NCBI GenBank assembly: GCA_014650475.1 | Contig: BMVA01000010.1 | Coordinates: 62,001-126,000 of the forward strand | Length of the DNA: 64,000 bases | Origin: Streptomyces albogriseolus | Lineage (GTDB): Bacteria; Actinomycetota; Actinomycetes; Streptomycetales; Streptomycetaceae | Reading direction: 5' to 3' | Shown: one piece after another, positions 50,212 to 59,355 of the stretch | How positions within the stretch are numbered: position 1 is the first letter of the stretch | Layout: each line of letters begins with the position of its first letter | Made by a program: the position numbers and the translations under genes | Notes under the pieces: model-generated | What the model was told of the DNA's origin: nothing | Databases searched by the model: none | What the model saw: the letters and a program-made list of their open reading frames with translations, nothing else

Positions 50212-50843
50212 ACCAGCTCCTGACGGGGGGCTCGGGCCTGATCGGCGTACAGCTCCTTGATGTGCTCCACCAGCGTGATCAGCACGATCTTGCTGGACTC
50301 GCGGGACCGCGCGTCGCAGTTCACCAGCGGCACATGCGGGTCCAGGTCGAGGGCCTCGCGGATCGTCTGCGGGGTGAAGGTGGGCCCGCCGAAGTCGTTG
50401 CAGGCCACGATGAACGGCGTGCCGTGCCGCTCCAGCCGGTCGATGGCGTACCAGGAGTCGTCGATGCGCCGGGTGTCGACCAGCACCACCGCGCCGAGCG
50501 TGCCGGAGAACAGCCGGTCCCACAGGAACCAGAACCGCTCCTGCCCCGGCGCGCCGAACAGGTACAGCACGTTGTGCTCGTCCAGCGTGATGCGGCCGAA
50601 GTCGAAGGCGACGGTGGTCGCGGTCTTGCCGCGCACCCCGCTGACGTCGTCGACGCCCTCGCCGGCCTGGGTCATCGTCTCCTCGGTGTTGAGGGGACGG
50701 ATCTCGCTGACGGAGCGGACCATCGTCGTCTTGCCGGCGCCGAAGCCGCCCACGACCACGATCTTCAGGCCGTTGTCGGCCGACGCGCCCAGCGGGGTGC
50801 GCGTCTCGGACGCCGTGGGCGTCTCAGAGGTTGCGGAGTCCAA
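50208..50843 (-). CDS. cvnD: Conservon GTPase CvnD
   Basis: 211 residues, small Ras-like GTPase. P-loop GGFGAGKTT, switch-region TATTVAFDFGRI, DxxG-like LFGAPGQERF with the catalytic Gln, base-specifying CND. It belongs to the MglA-like prokaryotic Rab group and interacts with a roadblock (CvnB) protein in conservons. The start is a TTG at 50843 lying inside the cvnC end (20-base overlap); no better start precedes the P-loop. Confidence 0.93.
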   Translation of the reverse strand: MDSATSETPTASETRTPLGASADNGLKIVVVGGFGAGKTTMVRSVSEIRPLNTEETMTQAGEGVDDVSGVRGKTATTVAFDFGRITLDEHNVLYLFGAPGQERFWFLWDRLFSGTLGAVVLVDTRRIDDSWYAIDRLERHGTPFIVACNDFGGPTFTPQTIREALDLDPHVPLVNCDARSRESSKIVLITLVEHIKELYADQARAPRQELV

Positions 50844-51171
50844 CGAGCACCTGCTCCAGGATGTCGGGGTCGGGTACGGCGGCTCTTCGGGGGTGACGGG
50901 CGCTGACCCGGCCCGCCGCGAGGAGGTCGGACAGCAGGATCCGGGTGATGCTCACCGGCAGTTTCAGCTCGGCCGCGATCTCCACGACCGCCGTGGGCCG
51001 TCCGGTGAGGCGCAGGATCGCCGCGTGCTCCGACTGCATGCCGGGCACCGGGTCGCACTCGGCGACGACCAGGGTCACCAGGTCGAAGGGGTTGTCGGGC
51101 CCGGACCGGCTGCGCCCCCCGGTGAGGGTGTACAGCCGGTCGGGCGCGTCGTCCCTGCCGGGCCGGCTCAT
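50824..51171 (-). CDS. cvnC: Conservon DUF742 protein CvnC
   Basis: 115 residues of DUF742: RLYTLTGGRSRSG near the start, DLVTLVVAE, ILRLTGRPTAVVEIAAELKLPVSITRILLSDLLAAG with a winged-helix-like character, and the ending DPDILEQVLVGLRNL. Third protein of conservons; binds CvnB/CvnD in known systems. Coupled by ATGA to cvnB. Confidence 0.94.
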   Translation of the reverse strand: MSRPGRDDAPDRLYTLTGGRSRSGPDNPFDLVTLVVAECDPVPGMQSEHAAILRLTGRPTAVVEIAAELKLPVSITRILLSDLLAAGRVSARHPRRAAVPDPDILEQVLVGLRNL

Positions 51172-51575
51172 GAGGTGCGCGGCTGCGCGGTCAGGTGCTC
51201 GCCGAGCTGCTCCACCAGCTCGCTCATGTTGTGCCCGACGAGCCCGGCGTCCGCGTCCTCCGTGGTGACGACGGCCAGGTGCGCGCCCTCGCCGGCCTCC
51301 ACGATGAACAGCACGCCGCCGTAGAACTCGGTCATCGCCGAGCGCACCCCGCCGGTGCCGTCGCCGAACTCGACGGACGCGCCGTGCGACAGCGACTGGA
51401 TGCCGGCCGCGATGGCGGCGAGCTGGTCGGCCTGGTCGGTGGAGAGCTCGGTCGTGCGGCACAGTTTCAGGCCGTCACGGGACAGCACGAGCGCGTGCCG
51501 CGCGCCCGGCGTGCGCTCCAACAGGCCCTCGATGAGCCAGGTGAGCTTCTCGTCCGCGGTGGTCGTGCCGGTCAT
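51168..51575 (-). CDS. cvnB: Conservon roadblock/LC7 protein CvnB
   Basis: 135 residues, Roadblock/LC7 fold (LTWLIEGLLERTPGARHALVLSRDGLKLC, AIAAGIQSLS, FIVEAGEGAHLAVVTTEDADAGLVGHNM). It is expected to act as GTPase-activating or scaffold protein for CvnD. ATGA overlap with cvnA. Confidence 0.95.
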   Translation of the reverse strand: MTGTTTADEKLTWLIEGLLERTPGARHALVLSRDGLKLCRTTELSTDQADQLAAIAAGIQSLSHGASVEFGDGTGGVRSAMTEFYGGVLFIVEAGEGAHLAVVTTEDADAGLVGHNMSELVEQLGEHLTAQPRTS

Positions 51576-53731
51576 GAGGTGGTGTCGCCTTCCGAAGTCA
51601 CGGGGGTGGGCTGAGGTGAGGTCTCGGGGTCGGGGGTGGTCTCGCGGGCCGGGACGGCGCCCGCGTCCGGGTCGGCCGTGTCGTCCGGGGTGGGGGTGCG
51701 CACGGCCTGGCGGAAGCTGCTGAAGCGGGCGGTGCGGGCCCGGGTCTCCTCGGCCGTGGGGGCGGGCCGGGACTCCGCGGCACGGCTGCCGGCGCCCGCC
51801 CGGCGCTCCGCCGCGGCGAGCGTGCGGCCGCGGCGCCGGCGGGGCAGCACCAGGGGCGCGGCGTCGCCGTCGGCGGACGCGTGGGCCGGCACCGGGTCGG
51901 CGTCCACGTCGCCGCCGGAGCGGGCGGCGGCGTACGAGGGCGCGGAAAGGACGGACGCGGGGGCGGGGGCGGGCGGGCGCCCGGTCTCCGGGGAGGCGGG
52001 GGACGCGGCGGCGGTGTCGTCGGTGGCGCCGTGGCGGGGTTCGGGCTCGGGGTCTCTCCCGGTCAGGCCGCGGCGCCGGGGGAGGTCCTGCGGCTCGTCC
52101 TCGGTGGCGGACGGCTCCGCGGCCCTCGTAGCGGACGGCTGGTCGTCCCTCGCGCCGGGCGTCTCATGTCCGTGCGTGCCGGGCGTCTCATGTCCGTGCG
52201 TGCCGGACGCCTCCGCGGCCTTCGTGCCGGACGCCTCGTGGTCCCGCGGGCCGGCCTCCCGGCCCGTCACCGCCGCCGTGAGCGTGCGGGGGCGGGCCGC
52301 CGGGGCGGACGCGCCGTTCGTGGCCGGGGCCGTGACCGGCCGCACGGGCGCCGCGTCCGCCGGTACGAGGATGTCCTGCGGCAGCAGCACCAGCACGCCC
52401 GTGCCGCCGCGCGCGGAGGGCCGGTACGACACCCGCAGCCCGTACCGCCGGGCCAGCCGGCCGACGACCGCGAGACCCAGCCGGGTGCCGGTGAGACCGC
52501 CCAGCTCGGTGGACTCGCCCGAGACGGCCCGTTCGGCGCGGCGCAGCTGTGCCTCGCCCATCACCAGGCCGCTGTCCTCGACGGACACGATGACACCCGC
52601 CGGGACCTCCTCCACGTAGACGTGGACCTCGGCGGTCGGGGGCGAGAAGTTCGCGGCGTTGTCGAGGAGTTCGGCGAGCGCGTGCATCACGCCCTCGGCG
52701 GCGTGCCCCGCGACGGAGATGTCGCTGGCGGAGTGGACGCGGACCCGCTGGTAGCCGGCGATGCGGCCCATCGCGCCGCGCAGGATCGACTCCATCGGGA
52801 TGGGGCGGGCCCAGCGGCGGCCGGAGCGGGCGCCGGTGAGGACGGCGACGGAGTCGGCGAGGCGGCCCGCCTGGGCGGTGCGGTGGTCGAGGTGGAGCAG
52901 GTCGGCGAGGACCTCCTCGTCGTGGTGCTTCTCCTCCATCGCGCGCAGGTCGGCGAGCATGCCGGTGGACAGGGCCTGCATCCGTCCGGCCGCGTTGGCG
53001 GTGGCGGCCAGGGCGGCCGCGCGGGCGCCCTCGGCCTCCCGCAGCCGGGTGGTCAGCCGCGCGTTCTCCCCGGCGAGCCGGATCCGCTCGCGCGCCAGGC
53101 GGTCGCGCTCCTCCTCCAGCCGGTCGCGCTCCTCGGTGTGCTCCTCGGTCAGCTTGGCCAGCTCGTCCGCGTGCTGGGCGGTGAGCCGGTCCAGTTCGGC
53201 GGTGTGCCGTTCGGCGGACCGGGCCAGCTCCGCCGTGTGGGCGTCGTCGGTCCGGGTCCGCTCCTCGGCCCGCTCGTGCGCCAGCCGGGCCAGCTCGGCC
53301 GCGTGCTGCTCGGCGAGCCGGTCGCGCTCGTCGGCCAGCGCCTCGGCGAGATGGGCCCGCTCCTGGTCCAGCTCCGCGGACAACCGGGCGCGTTCACGGG
53401 TGAGTTCACCGGTCAGCAGTTCGTGCCGGCGGCGGGCGTCCTCGGTCAGCCGGGACCGCTCCTGGAGCAGCCGCCCGACGTCCTGGGTGACGGCCTCGAG
53501 CCGCGCCCGGGCGGCGCGCGCCGACAGACGGGCGTACGCGGCGGCCGTGACGGCGGCGCACAGCAGCACGGAGGCGATCACGCCGGTCACCAGGACCGTG
53601 CCGATCGCGGCTTGCGGGGCGAGGAAGAAGGCGGCCACGACGGCGACCGCGCAGCACGCGGCGGTGAGCACGGGGGCGGGCAGCAGGCTGCGGGGGGTGG
53701 GGCGGTCGCCGGGGAGCAGGGGAGAGGTCAT
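51572..53731 (-). CDS. cvnA: Conservon sensor-kinase-like protein CvnA
   Basis: 719 residues. Two N-terminal helices (20-65) are followed by a long coiled coil (about 75-240, many Glu/Arg/Ala heptads) and a histidine-kinase-like ATPase domain (HALAELLDNAANFSPP as N box near 350, VEDSGLVMG as G1, LTGTRLGLAVVGRLARRYG as G2). A 270-residue disordered tail rich in Ala/Pro/Thr completes it. No clear phospho-acceptor His was seen, as usual for CvnA. The tail contains a tandem duplication (SHGHETPGT-like unit, DNA about 52160-52210). Start ATG 53731 with GAGGA upstream; the preceding TTG is possible. First gene of cvnABCD plus two P450s. Confidence 0.93.
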   Translation of the reverse strand: MTSPLLPGDRPTPRSLLPAPVLTAACCAVAVVAAFFLAPQAAIGTVLVTGVIASVLLCAAVTAAAYARLSARAARARLEAVTQDVGRLLQERSRLTEDARRRHELLTGELTRERARLSAELDQERAHLAEALADERDRLAEQHAAELARLAHERAEERTRTDDAHTAELARSAERHTAELDRLTAQHADELAKLTEEHTEERDRLEEERDRLARERIRLAGENARLTTRLREAEGARAAALAATANAAGRMQALSTGMLADLRAMEEKHHDEEVLADLLHLDHRTAQAGRLADSVAVLTGARSGRRWARPIPMESILRGAMGRIAGYQRVRVHSASDISVAGHAAEGVMHALAELLDNAANFSPPTAEVHVYVEEVPAGVIVSVEDSGLVMGEAQLRRAERAVSGESTELGGLTGTRLGLAVVGRLARRYGLRVSYRPSARGGTGVLVLLPQDILVPADAAPVRPVTAPATNGASAPAARPRTLTAAVTGREAGPRDHEASGTKAAEASGTHGHETPGTHGHETPGARDDQPSATRAAEPSATEDEPQDLPRRRGLTGRDPEPEPRHGATDDTAAASPASPETGRPPAPAPASVLSAPSYAAARSGGDVDADPVPAHASADGDAAPLVLPRRRRGRTLAAAERRAGAGSRAAESRPAPTAEETRARTARFSSFRQAVRTPTPDDTADPDAGAVPARETTPDPETSPQPTPVTSEGDTTS

Positions 53732-54018
53732 CAATCAGGTCCTCGGTCGGGTCCTCGGTCGGGTCCGCGGGCGTGCACCGTCGTGGCTGCGCGGCCCTCG
53801 GGCGGTTCGATGGGACGCCGGACCTGATTCTGGGGTCGCTTCGCGAACGAGGTCCGACAACTGCGCGCAACTCGCGGTCACTATATGGGAGTTCGTGATC
53901 GGCTTGGGAAGATTCTGCTCCCGTTCTTGGTTGAACGGTCCGGCAGCGCGTCCCGGGCCCGTCCCGTGACGGGTGCGCCGCCGCCCGCGCCGCACCCCCG
54001 CGGAGGCATCCTGAGGGC
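53732..54018. promoter_or_regulatory. Divergent region between cvnA and an FAD dehydrogenase, with tandem 13-base leader repeat
   Basis: 287 bases. Directly upstream of cvnA, GGTCCTCGGTCGG is repeated about 2.5 times (53738-53766), so on the cvnA strand two copies of the GAGGA ribosome motif precede the start. The rest is AT-richer around 53880 (GTCACTATATGGGAGTTCGT) and should hold the promoters. Confidence 0.55.
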
Positions 54019-56892
54019 ATGACGGATCAGCGGGAACTGGCGGCGGCGCTGCGCGAGGCGGTACGCGGCGAGGTGGACCTCGGCGTCACCGCGAGGGCGC
54101 TGACCACGATGGACGCCTCCAACTACCGCCGGATTCCGCTCGGCGTGGTCGCGCCGCGGGACGCCGACGACGTCGCGGCGGCGCTGTCGGTGTGCCGGGA
54201 GCACGGGGTGCCCGTGGTGCCGCGCGGCGGCGGCACATCGATCGCGGGGCAGGCGACCGGCACGGGCATCGTGCTCGACTTCACACGCCACATGAACCGT
54301 CTGCTGTCCCTGGACCCGGAGGCGGGCGCCGCCGTCGTCCAGCCCGGCCTGGTCCTCGACCGCCTCCAGGAGGCCGCCGCCGCGCACGGGCTCCGCTTCG
54401 GCCCGGACCCGTCCACCCACAGCCGCTGCACCCTCGGCGGCATGATCGGCAACAACGCCTGCGGCTCCCACTCGGTCGCCTGGGGCACCACCGCCGACAA
54501 CGTGCGCACCCTGTCCGTGATCACCGCACGCGGCGAACGGCTGCGCCCCGGACCCGGCTGGGCGGGCGCCCCGGCCGGCCTGCGCGAGCTGGTCGAGGGC
54601 GAACTGGCGCGTCTGCGCACGGGTTTCCCCGACCTGCCACGCCGTATCTCCGGATACGCGGTGGACGCCCTGCTGCCGGAGAACCGCGCCGACGTCGCCC
54701 GCTCCCTCTGCGGCTCGGAGGGCACCCTCGCCGTGCTCACCGAGGCGGAGCTGACCCTCGTACGGGCGCCCCGCGCACGGGCGCTCGCCGTGCTGGCGTA
54801 CGCCGACGAGAGCGGGGCCGCGCAGGCGGCGGCGGGGCTGCTGCCGTACCGCCCGCTGACCGTGGAGGGCATGGCGGCCGACCTGGTGCCGTCCGCCGCG
54901 GACCTGCCGCGCGGAGGGGCGTGGCTGTTCGTCGAGGCCGGCGGGGACACCGAGGCGGAGGCCCGCGCGGCCGCCGAGGCGATCGTGCGGGCGGCGGACG
55001 TCGTGGACGCGCTGGTGGTCACCGACCCGGCCCGGCAGCGCGCGCTGTGGCGCATCCGGGAGGACGCGAGCGGCACGGCGACCCGGATGCCGGACTCGAG
55101 CGAGGCCTGGCCCGGCTGGGAGGACTGCGCGGTGCCGCCCGCACGGCTGGGCGCCTACCTGCGGGACTTCCGGGCGCTGCTCGCCGAGCACGGCCTGCGC
55201 GGCACCCCGTACGGGCACTTCGGGGACGGCTGCATCCACGTCCGCATCGACTTCGACCTGCTCACCGAGCCGGGCGTCGCGCGCTTCCGGCGCTTCTCGG
55301 AGGAGCTGGCGGACCTCGTCGTCGCCCACGGCGGCTCCCTCTCCGGCGAGCACGGCGACGGGCAGGCCCGTGCGGAGCTGCTGCCGCGCATGTACGGCGC
55401 GGAGACGGTCGCCCTCTTCGAGCGGGTGAAGGGCGTGTGGGACCCGGACGGCCTGCTCAACCCCGGCATGCTGGTCCGCCCCGCGCCCCTCGACACCGGC
55501 CTCCGCTTCTCCCCCCTCCCGCGCGAACCGGTCGACGTCGCCTTCGGCTACCCCGCCGACGCCGGCGACTTCTCGGCCGCGGTGCGGCGCTGCGTGGGCG
55601 TCGCCAAGTGCCGTACGACGTCCGTGTCGGGGTCCGCCGTGATGTGCCCGTCGTTCCGGGCGACGGGGGAGGAGGAGCACTCCACCCGCGGGCGCGCCCG
55701 GCTGCTGCACGAGATGCTCGCGGGCGAGGTGGTGACCGACGGCTGGCGCTCCACGGAGGTGCGGGACGCGCTCGACCTGTGCCTGTCCTGCAAGGGGTGC
55801 CGCTCCGACTGCCCGGTCGGCGTCGACATGGCCACGTACAAGGCGGAGTTCCTGCACCACCACTACGCGGGCCGCCGCCGTCCCGCCGCCCACTACGCGA
55901 TGGGGTGGCTGCCCGTGTGGCTGTCCTGGGCGGCCCGGACCCGGACGGCGGGGGCGGCGAACGCGCTCGCCTCGGTGCGCCCGGTCGCACGCCTGGCGAA
56001 ACGGCTGGGCGGGATCGCGGGCGGGCGGGAGATCCCGCGTCTGGCGGGGGAGCCCTTCAGCCGCTGGTGGCGGCGGAGGCGGACGCCAGCCGCGGGCGAG
56101 GGCCCGCTGGTGGTGCTGTGGCCGGACACCTTCACCGAGCACCTGTCGCCGTCGGTGGGCCGGGCGGCGGTACGGGTCCTGGAGGCGGCGGGGCTGCGGG
56201 TGGCGCTGCCCCCGACCCTGCGGCCGCGGCCCGGCGGGCGGGTGGGCGACGCCCGCTCACGCTCCGCCCTCTCCCTGCTCACGGCACGGCGCGGGCGGGT
56301 CTGCTGCGGGCTGACGTACATCTCCACCGGGCAGCTGGACCGCGCCCGTGCGGTGCTGCGGCGCACCCTGGACCTCCTGGAACCGGTGCTCGCCACGGAC
56401 GCGCCGCTGGTGGTGCTGGAGCCGAGCTGCGCGGCCGCGTTGCGCACGGACGCCCCGGAACTCCTGCACGACGACCCGCGAGCGGCTCAACTGGCTTCCC
56501 GGGTGCTGACGTTCGCGGAGGCGCTGGAACGGCTCGCCCCCGGCTGGACCCCGCCCGCCGTGAACCGCCCGGTCACCGGCCAGACCCACTGCCACCAGCA
56601 CGCGGTCCTGGGCGACGCTCCCGACCGCCGGCTCCGGGCGGCGGCCGGCCTCACGGGAGAACTGGTGGGCGGCTGCTGCGGCCTCGCGGGCAACTTCGGC
56701 TTCGAGAGGGGGCATGACGACGTCTCGCGCGCCTGCGCGGAGGAGCAGTTGCTGCCCTCCGTACGGGAGGCGCCGGAGGACGCGGTGGTCCAGGCGGACG
56801 GCTTCTCCTGCCGGACGCAGCTGGAGCAGCTGGGGGGCGTGCGGGGCCGTCACCTGGCGGAGATCCTGGCGGAGGCGCTGGAGGAGGAGTGA
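54019..56892 (+). CDS. FAD-linked oxidase with Fe-S and CCG domains (YdiJ / D-2-hydroxyacid dehydrogenase-like)
   Basis: 957 residues in one chain. FAD_binding_4 domain (about 40-210: VVPRGGGTSIAGQATGTG, GGMIGNNACGSHSVAWG), FAD-oxidase C domain to about 490 (HFGDGCIHVRI, LSGEHGDGQAR), a ferredoxin-like region with cysteine clusters (KCRTTSV...MCPSF, CLSCKGCRSDCPVG), and CCG domains near the end (CCGLTYIS, CCGLAGNFGFE). The layout matches GlcD-type fusions such as E. coli YdiJ, which oxidise D-2-hydroxyglutarate or lactate and pass electrons through iron-sulphur clusters. The exact substrate is not determinable. Confidence 0.93.
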   Translation: MTDQRELAAALREAVRGEVDLGVTARALTTMDASNYRRIPLGVVAPRDADDVAAALSVCREHGVPVVPRGGGTSIAGQATGTGIVLDFTRHMNRLLSLDPEAGAAVVQPGLVLDRLQEAAAAHGLRFGPDPSTHSRCTLGGMIGNNACGSHSVAWGTTADNVRTLSVITARGERLRPGPGWAGAPAGLRELVEGELARLRTGFPDLPRRISGYAVDALLPENRADVARSLCGSEGTLAVLTEAELTLVRAPRARALAVLAYADESGAAQAAAGLLPYRPLTVEGMAADLVPSAADLPRGGAWLFVEAGGDTEAEARAAAEAIVRAADVVDALVVTDPARQRALWRIREDASGTATRMPDSSEAWPGWEDCAVPPARLGAYLRDFRALLAEHGLRGTPYGHFGDGCIHVRIDFDLLTEPGVARFRRFSEELADLVVAHGGSLSGEHGDGQARAELLPRMYGAETVALFERVKGVWDPDGLLNPGMLVRPAPLDTGLRFSPLPREPVDVAFGYPADAGDFSAAVRRCVGVAKCRTTSVSGSAVMCPSFRATGEEEHSTRGRARLLHEMLAGEVVTDGWRSTEVRDALDLCLSCKGCRSDCPVGVDMATYKAEFLHHHYAGRRRPAAHYAMGWLPVWLSWAARTRTAGAANALASVRPVARLAKRLGGIAGGREIPRLAGEPFSRWWRRRRTPAAGEGPLVVLWPDTFTEHLSPSVGRAAVRVLEAAGLRVALPPTLRPRPGGRVGDARSRSALSLLTARRGRVCCGLTYISTGQLDRARAVLRRTLDLLEPVLATDAPLVVLEPSCAAALRTDAPELLHDDPRAAQLASRVLTFAEALERLAPGWTPPAVNRPVTGQTHCHQHAVLGDAPDRRLRAAAGLTGELVGGCCGLAGNFGFERGHDDVSRACAEEQLLPSVREAPEDAVVQADGFSCRTQLEQLGGVRGRHLAEILAEALEEE

Positions 56893-56901
56893 CGTCCTGC
56901 C

Positions 56902-57327
56902 TCAGTCGAGGCAGAACTCGTTCCCCTCGATGTCCTGCATGACGATGCACGAGTCGGTGCCGTCGTACAGCAGTCGCTGCCGGACCGCGCCGAGGGCGAC
57001 CAGCCGGGTGCACTCGGCCTCCAGCGCGGCCAGCCGCTCCTCACCGGTCATCCCGGTGCCGACGCGCACGTCGAGGTGGACGCGGTTCTTGACGGTCTTG
57101 CCCTCGGGCACCCGCTGGAAGAACAGCCGGGGCCCCGCGCCGGTCGGGTCGCTCGCCGAACACCAGGCGCCGTCCCCGTCGGGGAACCGCTCCCGGTTGA
57201 ACGCGTCCCAGGATTCGTACCCCTTCGGCGGCACGACGGCGTACCCCAGCACCTCGCACCAGAACCGGGCCAGCCGCTCGGGGTCCGCGCAGTCGAACGT
57301 GACTTGCACCTGCCTGATCTCTGCCAC
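56902..57327 (-). CDS. VOC-family protein (glyoxalase-like)
   Basis: 141 residues. Opens VQVTFDCADPERLARFWCEVLGY and contains FPDGDGAWCSASDPTGAGPRLFFQRVPEGKTVKNRVHLDVRVG, a common actinobacterial VOC type. The C-terminal IVMQDIEGNEFCLD completes the metal and substrate cleft. GTG 57327 chosen (VAEIRQVQV); a GTG three codons earlier is possible. It lies downstream of a NUDIX gene on the same strand, 142 bases apart. Confidence 0.87.
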   Translation of the reverse strand: MAEIRQVQVTFDCADPERLARFWCEVLGYAVVPPKGYESWDAFNRERFPDGDGAWCSASDPTGAGPRLFFQRVPEGKTVKNRVHLDVRVGTGMTGEERLAALEAECTRLVALGAVRQRLLYDGTDSCIVMQDIEGNEFCLD

Positions 57328-57469
57328 GGGGCGCACCCTAACAAGCGGCCGGCCGACCGCCGGCGCATGCGTACGAGCCACGCCGCCCTGGAGCTCATCG
57401 CGGGCCCCGAGCTGGCCGACATCCTCCACCGGCACGGACTAGTAGTCCCGCGCGGGTGCGCTCACGCCC

Positions 57470-57922
57470 TCAGGGCGTCGTCTCGCCCCTGACCAGGGGG
57501 TGGCACACCGGCTGGACGCCCTCGGGGAGGGCGTCCGGCGCGCACCAGCGGGCCTCCAGGATCTCGAAGGGGTCCAGGCGCAGCTCGCCGCCGAGGAGGC
57601 GGGCCTCGAAGGCGACCTCCATGCGGGTGCGCAGGCCGCTGTTCAGCATGACCAGGCGGCCGGCCTCCACGTCGAGGCCGGTCTCCTCCTTGACCTCGCG
57701 CACCACGGTCGCCCGGAAGTCCTCGCCCTTGCGCGCGAAGCCGCTCGGCAGGCCCCACTGGCGGCCGGGCGGCCACATCCGGTGCCTCAGCAGCAGCACC
57801 CGTCCCTCGTCGTCGCGCACCACACCCGTCACGCCGACCACGAACTTGGCGTGCAGCAGCCACATGATGCGGCTCTGCAGCGGGCGCAGGAGGCGCCAGA
57901 CACGGACCAGGAGTCGTCGCAC
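57470..57922 (-). CDS. NUDIX hydrolase
   Basis: 150 residues with an exact Nudix box, GFARKGEDFRATVVREVKEE followed by TGL, where the glutamates bind the divalent metal. A basic helical N-terminus (MRRLLVRVWRLLRPLQSRIMWLLH) precedes the fold. It hydrolyses a nucleoside diphosphate linked to another group; the substrate is unknown. No operon partner besides the VOC gene downstream. Confidence 0.92.
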   Translation of the reverse strand: MRRLLVRVWRLLRPLQSRIMWLLHAKFVVGVTGVVRDDEGRVLLLRHRMWPPGRQWGLPSGFARKGEDFRATVVREVKEETGLDVEAGRLVMLNSGLRTRMEVAFEARLLGGELRLDPFEILEARWCAPDALPEGVQPVCHPLVRGETTP

Positions 57923-58067
57923 GGAACCTCAGTCGAAAGGGGGGAGCGGACGGGGTGTCACCACGGGGAACCGTACCGGGTAGGACGTCCGCACCGTGGA
58001 CGGAGTTGACCCGGACGGGACACCGGTCGCATCGTCAGGCATATAAACCCTTCACGGTGCTGACGTA

Positions 58068-58083
58068 GTCCAATACGCTGGAC
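58068..58083. promoter_or_regulatory. Nested dyad in the promoter region of the DMT exporter
   Basis: GTCCA-atacgc-TGGAC with an outer CACGG (58053-58057) / CCGTG (58084-58088). It sits about 85-100 bases before the GTG start, overlapping AT-rich GCATATAAACCC. A repressor site is inferred; the regulator is unknown. Confidence 0.4.
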
Positions 58084-58166
58084 CCGTGAGTCCACCGAGG
58101 TGCACACTCGGTGCAGTCGCGCATCACCCTGCACCGCTCGCGTCTCCTACGTCCCTGGAAGGCACC

Positions 58167-59117
58167 GTGACCACCCCCAGCGCCGCCACCCCGTCCACCG
58201 CACCCGGGCAGGTCCACGGCCCCGCCCCCGCGCAGGCCGGCGCACCGGGCGGCCGGCGCGGCGCCCTCGGGCCGGTCGGACTGGTGCTGGCGGGCGGGAT
58301 CTCCGTGCAGTTCGGCGGGGCGCTCGCGGTGACGCTGATGCCGCGGGCCGGCGCGCTCGGGGTGGTGACGCTGCGGCTGCTGGTGGCGGCGCTGGTGCTG
58401 ATGGTGCTGTGCCGGCCGCGGCTGCGCGGGCACTCGCGGGCCGACTGGGGCACCGTGATCGTCTTCGGCGTCGCCATGGCCGCGATGAACGGGCTCTTCT
58501 ACCAGTCCGTCGCCCGCATCCCGCTCGGCCCCGCGGTCACCCTGGAGGTCCTGGGCCCGCTCACCCTCTCCGTGCTGGCCTCCCGGCGCGCGGTCAACCT
58601 CGTGTGGGCCGCGCTCGCCCTCACCGGCGTGTTCCTCCTCGGCGGCGGGGGTTTCAGCGGCCTCGACCCGCTGGGCGTCGCCTTCGCCCTGGCCGCCGGG
58701 GCGATGTGGGCGGCGTACATCGTCTTCAGCGCGCGGACCGGGCGCCGCTTCCCGCAGGCCGACGGGCTCGCCCTCGCCATGGCGGTGGCGGCGGTGCTGT
58801 TCCTGCCGCTGGGCGTCCTGGAGTCCGGCACGAAGCTGCTGGACCCGACGACCTTCGCGCTGGGCGCGGCGGTCGCGGTGCTGTCGTCCGTCCTGCCGTA
58901 CACCCTCGAACTCCTCGCGCTGCGCCGCCTGCCCGCGTCGACCTTCGCGATCCTGATGAGCCTGGAACCCGCCCTCGCGGCCGCCGCCGGCTTCCTCATC
59001 CTCGACCAGGCCCTCGCCGCGACGGAGGCCGCCGCCATCGCCCTGGTCATCGCGGCGAGCATGGGCGCGGTGCGGACGCAGGTGGGGCGGGGGAAGGCGA
59101 AGAACGCCGGTCGGTGA
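58167..59117 (+). CDS. DMT-superfamily (EamA/RhaT) exporter
   Basis: 316 residues, ten helices in two EamA repeats after a 30-residue Ala/Pro leader. The repeat pattern [23 protein letters not shown] and [19 protein letters not shown] are typical of RhtA/EamA-type threonine or metabolite exporters. GTG 58167 is supported by GGAAGG four bases upstream; an earlier ATG at 58086 lacks one. The 3' end overlaps sequence of a decayed XRE gene on the other strand. Confidence 0.88.
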   Translation: MTTPSAATPSTAPGQVHGPAPAQAGAPGGRRGALGPVGLVLAGGISVQFGGALAVTLMPRAGALGVVTLRLLVAALVLMVLCRPRLRGHSRADWGTVIVFGVAMAAMNGLFYQSVARIPLGPAVTLEVLGPLTLSVLASRRAVNLVWAALALTGVFLLGGGGFSGLDPLGVAFALAAGAMWAAYIVFSARTGRRFPQADGLALAMAVAAVLFLPLGVLESGTKLLDPTTFALGAAVAVLSSVLPYTLELLALRRLPASTFAILMSLEPALAAAAGFLILDQALAATEAAAIALVIAASMGAVRTQVGRGKAKNAGR

Positions 59118-59262
59118 CCGGCACGCTCTCGCCGCCGATGGCGTGCAGGTACGCCGCCATCGTCGAGGTGTCGAGGCGGGCCGCACCCCGCTCGATCTGA
59201 CTGACCCGCCCCTGGGTGACCCCCATCGCCTTGGACGCCGGATTGTTCGGCGAAAAAATGCA
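59118..59262 (-). pseudogene. Remnant of an XRE-type helix-turn-helix gene
   Basis: On the minus strand 48 codons read like the recognition half of an antitoxin-type XRE domain: [38 protein letters not shown]. The first helices are missing (the frame meets AT-rich promoter-like sequence). The natural stop is also gone because the frame runs into the DMT exporter coding region. No start codon with ribosome site is seen, so it is treated as a decayed gene fragment. Confidence 0.6.
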
Positions 59263-59263
59263 T

Positions 59264-59277
59264 GCAAGCACGCTTGC
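59264..59277. promoter_or_regulatory. 14-bp palindrome GCAAGCACGCTTGC, possible TetR operator
   Basis: A perfect dyad 79 bases before the GTG start of the next operon. It resembles the AAGCNNGCTT-type sites of TetR repressors governing acyl-CoA and fatty-acid operons. The controlling protein is not encoded in this window. Confidence 0.5.
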
Positions 59278-59355
59278 TTGTTTTCTTCGCCGCTGCCATG
59301 CTCCCTCCAACCGCGCCGCACACCGCCGTGTCCGCGTCCCGAGGGGAGCGACCTC

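Noticed and set aside
47732-53731. A natural-product biosynthetic cluster because of two P450s
   Set aside because: The P450s belong to a conservon signalling operon; no synthase, ligase or tailoring genes surround them.
57367-57492. A 41-codon plus-strand frame starting MRTSHAALELIAGPELADIL
   Set aside because: Looks mildly gene-like but lies between and over the ends of two minus-strand genes with no ribosome site; support too weak.
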